Origin: Cloeon dipterum
Taxonomy: Eukaryota > Arthropoda > Insecta > Ephemeroptera > Baetidae
DNA length: 64,000 bases
Reading direction: 5' to 3'
Assembly: GCF_949628265.1 (NCBI RefSeq)
Contig: NC_088790.1
Coordinates: 11,536,545-11,600,544 of the forward strand
Part shown: piece by piece, positions 1-15,699 of the stretch
How the letters are laid out: every line of letters begins with the position of its first letter
Position numbering within the stretch: position 1 is the stretch's first letter
Program-made: the position numbers and the translations under genes
The notes under the pieces: model-generated
The model's input: the letters and a program-made list of their open reading frames with translations, nothing else
What the model was told of the DNA's origin: nothing
Database searches by the model: none

Positions 1-185
1 TCCGCGATCGTTGCTTGTATATTTACGGCTCTTATATACCTGACCGGCGCATATAGTTTCTTTTTCTCTAAATTATTGCACTCGGTGACCAACATTCTCA
101 TTTTCTCCCGCCTGTCTACGTGGTAGGTTAGAGTACAGTCATCCTTGAGTCTCCGTCGCAGCCTTGAAGTGCTTGGAAGGTGAAA
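1..185 (+). promoter_or_regulatory. Promoter and 5' leader of the phospholipase C delta gene (partial)
   Basis: This is the sequence before the first ATG at 186. A TATA-like TTATATA lies near 32-38. No ATG in good context precedes 186. The transcription start is not certain and the promoter may extend left of the window. Confidence 0.35.
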
Positions 186-3100
186 ATGGACAAGATCACC
201 AGCGCTTTTAATTGGTTTCGAGGCGACCGCACCGATGGCGTGAAAAAAACAGGTAAATTTGAGAAACTTTGAGGCCATGGAAAAATATTTTCTGTCAATT
301 ACGGTTGATTTTAAAATTATACGCATTTCCAATTTCTTTATTTTGATTTAAGTATCCATATAATATTATTTACTTCACTATTAACGATAAAAGTAAAGGT
401 GTGAAATATTCCCAGCCCATCCACACGCACAATAGCAAAGATAAGATTGAGTGCCGAGACTCCTAATGGATTATTCGTGTCTTAATTCCAAGGAAAGCTA
501 CTTCCCTACGTATTATTTCATTTTTAATTAGAACAGCAAATCCATATTACAAAATCGTTAATATTTAAAAAAAAATACCAGAGCAATTTGATTACCCAAT
601 CAGGAAATAGTTTTCTGAAATGCATGTGAAGTAAAAATATTATCACTAAACCGGCGGTGGTTTAAGTAAAAAATATTGGATTTATCGGGCAGTCGCAAAG
701 GCAAGTGGCTAGGGTCAAAGTGACACTATAAGGCAATCGAGCGAATTACGCCTGTTATAGCAGTTTAACAAGGAGTGCGAGATCTACTTCATTTGTTGCG
801 AGAGCACATACCAAGGCACACAACTCCTCTCGTGTGATTTTCTCTATGATTTTGTTTGACTACGAGCCAGAAGGTAAATAATTTAGAAGAGATCGAGGCA
901 GTTTAACGTATTTATTTTAACGGTAGGAAACGCTTCATATATTTAGCAGCTCAGAGGATTTTCTCGGTGTCATATCCCACATCCCAACTCTTGTTCATAA
1001 ACTAAATAAAATAAAACCAAATTAAATCCCATGATTTATTTAAAATAATATTTACATATTCCTTTAAATTTTTCTTTTTATTATCAAGTTTTCCTTCTGT
1101 TTTAATTGAAAGCCGGGATATTTCCTTTTAATAAGGCATTATTATTGAACTGGCCCCAAGAATATTGATCTATATGAATCAATATTAATTATATTGTGCG
1201 CTTCTTGTTGTTTTTCTAGCACAGCGTTTTTAGAAATCCATGTTTTCGCCCTTGTCACCCACAGAAAGATTTATTACCACCATGGCTACCTAAAATTTCG
1301 TTATTGTAAGATAAACCAAGCCTGTCACGTAAAACAACAGTAATTACTACGTGTAGAAAGAGTTTGTGGGTCTCTGTCCAGACTTCATTCAGCACGCGGT
1401 CCCTCCTTTGCTGTATCTTATCTACATATTTTTATCATCAATGCGCCGCCTACTCACGAATTTTACTCATTGGTTTGGAGCAAGCCGACTTAAGCGATGT
1501 GAAATTTTCATTAGAGATGACAAATCTCTACAAAAACAGAATTTTGCTCAACCTCGACCACCTCACGGAAACGCGAAATCCGATTTTGCTTCGAGGTCTA
1601 TGGTGACAATTCGCTTTTCAATTATTTTTAAAAAGATTTTATTGTTTTTCAGATGAGCTGGAAATCGAGGCAATCACCAAAATCATCGAGAGAGGTGCCT
1701 ATCTATGGAAGGTCCGCTCCTACACCCGCTGGTTCCAGCGGTGGTTCTTTGTGGATGCCAACGGGCACCAATTCGGCTACCATAGGAGCGGGCTCAGAAG
1801 AGCGATGTGCTTGGCCAAATCGAGGGTGCTAGGTGAGTCCAATAAAAAACTCTTCAATTAGGGGGTTTGACTTAATAATTTACGTTTGTTTTAAATGTTT
1901 TATTTTCTATTTACCTCATTCAATAAACAGTCAAGGAAAACTCAGTGAATAAGGATAAAATGAAAAATTGTTTTAATCTTGAGACTGAACCGTTAAACTT
2001 CAAACCTGATAACTTACACGTACGCGATATTAATTTCTGCTGCGGTAAATTTTACGTTTTAAAAGATTTTATTTCTTTAATTTATAAAATCAAGAAATAT
2101 TGTAAAAAGCATGATTTATTTTCCTTCCAGATGTTCATAATACGTGCGAGCAGCAGAATTTATAATTTAAAATATATAGCTTCTAAATTTAATATATTTT
2201 TGTCTGAAAAAATGCAAGACTATACAGCAATATTTCCAAATAGGTCAATAAATATTGATCTTGCAGTTTTCATTCATTTCTTTCTAATTTGAAATATTTA
2301 AGCAGTATAGCATCTACTAAATTTTTTTGAATTAATTTAAATTATTTTTCCAGTTGACTTCAGTGATATCGTGGACGTGCGGAAGGGTTGGCGGAGCGAC
2401 GTGTTCAACCAGCTAGCCAAAGAGGTAGAGGGCAAGCCGCGTAGCAGTGTCGACGTGGACGAAAACACGTGCTTCACGGTGGTGGTGGGTGGCAGCAACC
2501 GCAACCGCACCTTTGACCTGGTCGCTAAGACGCCCGAGGAGTGTGACACTTGGGTCCGGGGCCTCAAGCACTTGATCCACATGTCCAAGACCCAGGAGAA
2601 GAGCGAGCAATTCGACAGGTCAGTTTAATAATTAAAGTGAAAATATCTTTCTGACAAATATTAAAAAAAAAACTAGGCAACTGGACAGATGGGGAATTTT
2701 GTATTGCAAAAAAAAAGCAAAAATCTGTGTATATTTCCGATTTTTTTTTTAAATCTTTGTCTACATTTTAATGCTGTGAATTTGATTTGCGTTTCAGGTG
2801 GTTAATGAAGATGTTCAGGTCTGCCGACGACAACAAAGACGGCGGACTAAGTTTCGATGAGTGTCTTTCCCTGCTCAAGCAGATGAACGTGAAACTAAGA
2901 AAAAGCTACGCTAGGAAATTGTTTAACGTACTTACTTCTATAATTTTTTCTTCACATTTAAATATGCTATGATTTCATTCATCAGCAAGCGAACTCATTG
3001 ACAAGATCGAGCGATAGGGAGCAAGTATTAGACGAGAACGAATTCGTCGCGTTTTACCATCTCCTTATGAGCAGACCGGAAATCAACACCCTGTTCAGCA

Positions 3101-5792
3101 GGTATAAATTCTAAAATTATAATAATTTTTTAATAAGAAAACGTGAACTAAAGGTATGCTGATGAAAACGACGAGCTAAACTCTGAAGGGCTGAGCCAAT
3201 TCTTCTACAGAGAACAAAGATGCACAAAACATCCAGACGACTGTCTCGAATTGATAAGGGAGTACGAGCCCTCGGATTTGAAGCACAAAGACGAGCCTAA
3301 AATGTCCGTCATAGGTATGAATCATCCATCCGTCATAATTGAGATTTACGTCAAATCGAATACATAGGTTTTACGAATCTTTTGCTGAGCGAGGAATTCC
3401 AACTTTGCGAATCGAAACATTTGGCCGAGGTTTATCAGGATATGACGCAACCGCTGTCGCATTACTTCATCGCCTCCTCACACAACACGTAAGCCACTGC
3501 AAAAAATTAATTGATGAAGTGATGATAACTAATAGAGAAAACGCGTGAAAAGGTACTTGACGGGAAATCAACTCAGCGGTGAGAGCACAGTGGAGGGCTA
3601 CATTAACGCTTTGACCAAAGGATGTCGTTGTGTCGAACGTAAGTTTTCCTGGTAAAAATTTTATAGCACAGTCAAAAAATTTTTACCAATACAGAAATCA
3701 GCTCCAAATAAAGTATTCTAACTATATAGTAGAACAGAGAGATTGAATAATTGTTCTCAACATTTTTATAATGATTTGCGAAGCTTTGAAAAAATTTCAA
3801 ATAGTTGTCAATTTTTGACGAGGCAAATCTGTCGATCAGTCGCTGTTTTTGCCATTCAGATTTTTGAATCTAGGATTATTTTTAACAGTTGACTGCTGGG
3901 ATGGACCAAAAGGTGAGCCGATGGTGTACCACGGCTTCACCCTGACTACGAAGATCATGTTCCACGACATCCTGACCGACGCGATCCTGCCGTACGCGTT
4001 CAAGGTGTCTGATTATCCGGTGATTCTGTCGCTGGAGGTGCACTGTTCGGCCGAGCAGCAGGCCCGCATGGCCCACCATCTGACCACCATCCTTGGTGAA
4101 CTGCTGTACTTGCAGCCGATCGACGATCTGACGCAGCTTCCCTCACCAGAGCAACTCAAGAGAAAAATAATCATAAAGGCGAAGAAACTAAAGACGCAGC
4201 TGTGTAAGCCGATGAGGATGTCAAAAGCTGAAGACATCAATGACGGGCAGGACGACGAGGAGTCGTCGCAGTCCGAGCCTGATTCCGACAATGAAGCTGA
4301 TGAAGAACCCGTCCAAGCGGACGGAACTGTTTCCTCCACAGTAGTGAAAAAGGTAATTTTATTTTAATAATCGTAATTCAAGCAGTGAAAATTTGACTCT
4401 TCGTCCGCAGCAAGTACCTGTGGAGTGTCATTTGTCGGATTTGGTCAACCTCTGCCAGGCAGTACACTTCCACGGGCTGCGCTATTCAAAAATGCATGGT
4501 AAAAATATGAAAAACGTCAAAGAATTTTTTTTAATGGCAAATAGGGAAATGCTTCCACATGTCTTCCTTCGCGGAGAATAAAGCCAAGAAATTGATCTCA
4601 ACTGACCTGGATGGTTTCATCGACTACAACAGGCGCCAACTTTCAAGAATCTACCCAGGCGGGAAAAGGGCCGATTCGTCCAACTTCAATCCCATCCAAT
4701 TTTGGAATGCAGGCTGCCAAATTGGTATTATTCAATTTCTCCTGTATTTATTTTGCTTCATTTCCCGAATCAGTTGCGTTGAACTACCAAGGGAAGGAGA
4801 GTCCGTGCTTCTACAACGAGGCCAAGTTCAAGACAAACGGCAACTGTGGCTACATCTTGAAGCCGCCATACCTGCGTGATCAGACATCCTATAGTTTGAA
4901 TGACAGGCCAGCGTGGTAAAAAATACTGAGGGGATAAACAAATAAAAATAAACTTTTTAATCTTGAATATATAGGAGCCCAAAAGTGCTCCGTCTACAGC
5001 TAATAAGCGGGCAGCATATTCCGAAGCCAGACAACTCGACTGATGGCGAGATCGTTGACCCGTACATCAAAGTGAAAGTGATCGGAATGGAATGCGACCA
5101 GCGCGAATTCAAAACCAAAGACATTCACGATAACGGTATATATCCCCCGTTTTTTCTCAACTGTAAGATAAAAATGCAAAAGAAATCATAATTTGTAAAG
5201 ATCTTCTCTCACTGTCAAATATTCTTTAACGCCAATTTAAGTAAGTCGATCGAGAAATTAAAAATTATAATTGCATCTAAATGTGGTTATTCTCACTGTA
5301 AGTAAAAAACTCACTAAATTCTTTACATGAAATGACTTTGTCGGGGGGAGGAAATTATTAACAAAGAGAAAAACACACCGTGTTAAAAATTTGCCAGGGC
5401 CAAAATTGACCCAAGCTAGAAATTTTTTAAATGGTTTTAAAAGAAAATGCATATGTTTTAATCCCGAGATTGGAATCTTTAATGACGGCTGATGAATCTT
5501 CCGCAGGACTGAATCCAGTTTGGAACGAAACTTTCGAGTTTCCAGTATTCTACCCAGATCTTGCAATGCTGCATTTGGCTGTGAAAGACAACAGCAACAC
5601 TGGCGTCAACGAGCTCCTCGGCGCCTATGCCGTTCCTTTTACCAGTTTGAGAGAAGGTATTTTTTAAGTTAAAATAAAAAATCCAACTCTATTACCTTAT
5701 ATTTAGGCTATTGCCACTGCCCACTACTGAACGAACAGAGACAACCCCTCTCGCCAGCAACTCTTTTCATGCATATTTCTATTACCGAGTGA
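186..5792 (+). CDS. Phospholipase C delta (phosphoinositide-specific), 15 coding exons, 798 aa
   Basis: Hydrolyses PIP2 to IP3 and diacylglycerol at the inner plasma membrane in a Ca2+-dependent way. Exons: 186-252, 1653-1832, 2354-2618, 2798-2927, 2986-3101, 3154-3314, 3368-3488, 3553-3638, 3889-4352, 4411-4498, 4545-4724, 4774-4915, 4975-5135, 5507-5656, 5707-5792; all join in frame. Order: PH domain (about aa 25-160), EF-hands (first loop [12 protein letters not shown]), X domain ([27 protein letters not shown]), acidic Ser/Glu linker (about aa 495-525), Y domain ([16 protein letters not shown]) and C2 (VDPYIKVKV). Catalytic His/Asn of SSHNT, Glu375, Asp377, His390 and Glu425 are present. 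This order, with no G-protein or SH2 insert, is that of the delta class. Oddity: the residue after Glu425 is Val where the family has Asn. The second EF-hand is degenerate. An AATAAA lies at 6020. Assignment is very secure; the delta subtype number is not. Confidence 0.93.
253..1652 (+). other. First intron of phospholipase C delta, 1.4 kb
   Basis: AT-rich intron with donor GTAAAT after codon 22 and acceptor TTTTTCAG before 1653. I see no gene or repeat in it; short open frames at 1364-1656 have no family resemblance. Confidence 0.8.
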
Positions 5793-6281
5793 TATTAATG
5801 CAAAATAACTATTTAAAAAATCAAAACGCACATATGATGAGGGTGTAGCTAAAACAAATTATTTTTTTTTTGCATTTTGCTACACGATTTATATTTTTAC
5901 TCGCACAGTATTGAATTTAACCGATACAATATAATGACTCAGCGTTTCCACTTTTGTATGATAGAAGATTCCGAACTAATATAAAGTTTCTGCAGTGTAA
6001 TTTTGACAGTTATTTCAAGAATAAATCATTCATATGATTTATATCTCATCAGCGTATTTCCATTATTGTCGTGAGTCTTTTAATATAGTATGTATATATA
6101 TAGAATGTAATGACAAAAATGCAGAGTATTATTTCAAACAGGAACCTACACTAAATTGGTTTTCACGTCAAAAACAGCTTGTTTTAATTAACCTCTGATT
6201 CCTAAATTTCTTGACAGAAAAAATAATATGTAAAGAAAAACAGGGCTAAATTTAAATAATAAAAAAGAAATGCTGAATTAT
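5793..6281. other. Convergent intergenic spacer between phospholipase C delta and tryptophan hydroxylase
   Basis: AT-rich, 489 bp, holding both 3' untranslated regions. AATAAA at 6020-6025 on the + strand could end the phospholipase transcript. No clear AATAAA was found for the - strand gene. Confidence 0.6.
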
Positions 6282-11495
<5,214 letters not shown>

Positions 11496-11560
11496 GCCTT
11501 CCTTTCTTTTTGGCGAAAACTGCAGGCGTCGCGGAGATGGACGAAGCTTTTATAGGGCGC
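11496..11560 (-). promoter_or_regulatory. Core promoter of tryptophan hydroxylase: TATA box and initiator
   Basis: On the - strand, TATAAAAG occupies 11554-11547. An initiator-like GCAGTT with its A at 11521 lies 33 bases downstream, the normal spacing. The resulting leader is only about 25 nt before ATG at 11495. Confidence 0.6.
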
Positions 11561-14500
11561 CGTCGAGTGTGTCTGCGTGCAGCTCAGCGCACCCCCGTCA
11601 GATCGGGTCGGGCGACGCGGGGGCGCATCGCAGAGGGAAACACAAACACACATACACACACAGATAGAAGGAATGGCTTCCTTTCAATTAGGCCGAGTGA
11701 GCTGCGAACGGCATCGGCGCGAAATCGTAGATGAATGGACATCCCGATTTGATTATTAGGAAATCAGTTTGGCAGCAGAACAGGAAATTTCTCTCGAAGA
11801 AAAGGGCTGTATTAATGGAGTGTAAGATCAATTCCTTAGATGCGAGATGAACATACACTTTGAATATGTCTCTAAGGATTGCTTTGGTTAAAATTTTTTC
11901 TTAATATTTGCAATTTACATTTTTGAGAAAGTGGTTCCAACTTCCGTGTGTGTATTTCGTATGAAACCCGATTGTTAATAATGAATCTACATTTTTAGAC
12001 CTAGAGGGGAAAATTATCCTTGTTATATAACGACGTAACACGACGAGTGAAATTTAAATTTAGTTCTAAAGGTATATTATTTAGATCTAAATTTTGACTG
12101 TCAAGATATTGATTTCTATTTGACCTTGTGACGATGTTTTCGAGCGGTTTTGTTCTAAAATTCGAGTTCTCCGTTCGCATCTTGCTCAGTTTTTTCGTCT
12201 GCATTACTAATTATTTTTGACTTCTATATTTATAACGGAATATGCGTGTCAAAATCTGAAAACATCCATTCACTGTGCAATTGATAGAACTGTTCATTCG
12301 TTAACATCCGCTTCTGCATCAGCAGATGAAATTAATAACGATGTGCTATTTCTTGGGATCAGTTTTCTCAGCATCTTTCAAATTAGCGGCTCCATTCACA
12401 CGAGCTATAATTGAATGAAAGCTGCTCCGTGCGCGGATGAAGAGCATAACAAAATCGAGCGGGAGCCGGAGGGTGCGTGCGGCGAGCTGAGAATTATATT
12501 CGAACGTACGTTCGCCTGTTGCTCGGCGAGAGCAGTAGAACCTAGTAGAAACTCGATTGCAAGCAAAGGGTGCAGGCCAATCTGCCACGCTCCTGCTCGC
12601 TCGCCATCTCGTTTCCAGCCAATATAAAACAAACGGCAGAAACCTCGTTAAACTTGCGCTGACGTCACGCCTCATACATTTTTAACGGCCGCCAACCTCG
12701 TGATTTCGGATTCAAACGACAAAGAGAAGCTTCTTTTTCTTCTGTAACTCGCCAATTGCGTCAATTTCTCTTGAGCAAAAATTGTTAAGAAAATAAAAAA
12801 AGAACGAATTTGACTGTTAATCTTGGAGAGCGGTAAATTTCTCATTTTGAAAGTCATCGAAAAACAAATAAAATTTGTGGATTTTCGTTTCAAAATCTTA
12901 AATGACAAAAGTATATGAAAAATACAACAGTGCTCTCTGGTTTTCAAATTTTTCAACAAACATTAAAAATACTTTTTGTCCTTGAACCATAAACAAACTG
13001 ATTTTAATTTTGATTTTTGGACTTTATCCATGGGAGGCACACTTTTTATGTGTTTGTTCTTTATTATCAATCCAGATTTCACGACAAGTTGATGTCGTTC
13101 TCTCTTTGGTGAGTTGGGACGCAATCATAAAATAAAGGGAGCGCAGCAGCTTCTCTTATAAAAGGCTCAATCAATTCGGAAAGCAGAACACACTCCCAGA
13201 TGAATTGCGATCCATTGTGAAAAAGAACAAGGAGATGAAATGAAAGCAGAATTCTCAGGTGTGTTTTTTGGTACTCGCGAGATAGAAAATTTTGCGCAAA
13301 GAATGAAAGGAATTCCTATGTCTAGTACAGAAAGATCAAATATTTAACTCTGAGATTTTTATGAAAGATTTTCGGAAATCTTGCAGCATGGAAATAGAAA
13401 CTGTTCTCTTCCAAATTTAAAATCTAGTAGTTTGTTCTCATTTCGTATTTTATATTTTCCTTCTATAAAGACTAAAATAAACACTTTCTTAATAGGTATG
13501 TTTTATTCTAAAAAGTAAATTAAAAATAATTATAACCATCTGTTATTGAATTTAAATTTTTAGCAACCAAGTGTAGAAGCTAAATTTTGTCATTGGAAGA
13601 AATTTATTTTAAAAACTTTCAAAATAAAAAGGTTTCTGATGCTTGACGCAAACACATTATCTTTTTAGTCTTTTAAGGTTCGACTAAAAAAGACAAAAGG
13701 CAGGTTGTTTCTCAGTCTGACAATGAGCGCGCGTGCTGCGCTGGCGGAGCGGATTTTTGCGTCAGCAGGCGAGATTTTTCATCGGGCTGAGTGAGAGGAG
13801 CTACTTGGACTTTCAATTAGGCCATCAATCGAGCAGGGCCGGCTCCCCCGTGCTATCTGCCGCGACGCCACTCACTGCAGCAGCCGTCCGTCCGTCCGGC
13901 CAGCCCTCCACCGCCCACGCCGCGCGCCATTCAGCAAAGTAAACCTTTCTAAGTCGTCAGTAAACATTCATGAGAATGAAAACGCGCTCCAAGTGGCCGC
14001 CACACAATGGAAATTCCTACCACAGGCATTTAAACTAGTGCGCGCTTTAAGGGAAAAACCACTGCTCTTTTTTCATTTTTATAAACCTGCTTATTTGAAT
14101 TAATTTGAAACACGCCAATTAATTTCCTCCTTTATGGTTTGTGGGTTGATTGCGTTTTACCCTATGAATAATTTATTGATTAAATAATGAACAAATGCCT
14201 TAATAATAGGTTGAATTCTTTAGCCATAGCGGTGCACCCACATATTGTTAGCAAATAAACTCGCTTGGATTGTCAGGAACGCACGCACCATTGCGTGTCG
14301 GTCGTTTGAATAGGCCCTCGTCTTTCTCACACAGCAGCAGTTAATGGTCTGGAAATCAACTCGGCCGGCGCAACACAGTGTGTCTACTTGAAATAGGAGC
14401 CGATGATTGGAAAAGGAGGGCAGAAGATGATGGGACAGGGGTCGGAAAAATGAAGCAAAATAAGTGATGTTTTAATTTTATTAGATTAGTGGCTTTAATA

Positions 14501-15699
14501 AAAAATAATCAGGACTAATCTAGCTTCAAAATTATTTAGGCATTTGCCTTTTATCTAGATTTACATTGCAATTAATTCGGGCCGCAGGACAGAATTCCCC
14601 GGTAGTTACCCTTCCGGTGGAGCAGTGCCCTATCAGGATGAGTTCCAATTTACGTTAGAATAAATTCTTCTCAGAACATAAGTAGAATTAAATTATTATT
14701 AATATTAAATTTGCTAACAAAAATTCTACTGTGATAATATATGAATTTTAGGCGATCGGCTTCCTGGTCGCATAGATTCATTAATTACTAGGGTGCATTA
14801 AAGAAAAAGGTTGGTTTGATACTTGGATCTGTTAAATTATATTGTATCTCAAATTATAACGATACAGTAGTACAATTTTGTTTGTATTGACTATAACCCA
14901 TTTCCACAAAAAAAATGACTCTTTCGCGAACACTATTGAAATATTTGAATTACAAATATAGGAACGGAGTATGCGAATTGAATTGGACTTTTCTTCGGAA
15001 TAATAACTTGACAAGAACAGAAATTAAGCTCAGTGAAAAATTGTTTCTCACCACTCACTGTACCAAACTCGTGAAGTTAATTCAGACGTTTCCCACACTT
15101 GCCTGTTGTTAACGTGTGGAAAAATAACTCTCAAGTGACCCGAGGTCTATTAAATCTACGCTTATATAGTGACAAAAGCAATTGTAGTAATCACCCGAGA
15201 GAAAACACATTTATTCCAAGAGCATTTAAGTGAACAATAATTTCACCAAACTTGTAACAATGAACAAATAAATATTCAAGCTTACAAAAGTAAATTCCTA
15301 ACTATCGGGAGCTAAAGTGCCTTCTATTGTAATTCTTTATTGATAAATTAGGGATTCACAGTTGAGTAATGAAAAACATTCTAACTAGTCGGAAGGTAAG
15401 TAATTTCGAATTTAATCCTGCATCGGTACAATAAGGGATTCACAAAAAAATATAGGATTTCAACCTCTTCTTAAATAGATATGTATTTTATTTACAGAGT
15501 GTTCATTTAACAACATTTTTTAACTCTACAGTAAAATAACAAATTTACATCAAAGAACCAATTTAAAAAAGAAAACCAATAATTTATTGGGAAATGAGTG
15601 GTAGACTATTTTGTTTTAAACATAATATATGGAAAATTTTTGTTTCTTCATCTAGAAATATTTTTTCTAGATTTTTTCTCCAGTTCTCATTAAATCATT
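11561..15699. other. Intergenic region upstream of tryptophan hydroxylase
   Basis: 4.1 kb with no recognised coding exon. GC-rich patches lie at 11.56-11.75, 12.4-12.7 and 13.7-13.95 kb. A perfect CRE (TGACGTCA) is at 12660-12667. TATA-like motifs on the + strand are at about 12621 and 13157. A hairpin of 10-bp arms (CTTTTTAGTC / GACTAAAAAAG) is at 13661-13692. The part from 14.4 to 15.7 kb is plain AT-rich sequence. Confidence 0.5.
13157..13262 (+). promoter_or_regulatory. Possible + strand core promoter and first exon
   Basis: TATAAAAG at 13157-13164 is followed about 30 bases on by an initiator-like stretch, and then by a splice-donor-like CTCAG|GTGTGT at 13258-13264. No downstream + strand coding exon was recognised before 39.6 kb, so any transcript would be noncoding or poorly recognisable. 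Confidence 0.25.

Noticed and set aside
1945-2292. 115-codon open frame inside the phospholipase C intron
   Set aside because: It lies entirely between in-frame splice sites of the PLC gene and has no recognisable domain.
14578-14640. GC-rich patch (GGGCCGCAGGACAG...CCCTATCAGG) resembling a repeat fragment
   Set aside because: No second copy seen in the window and no structural signature; may be a fragment of a repeat, but unsupported here.
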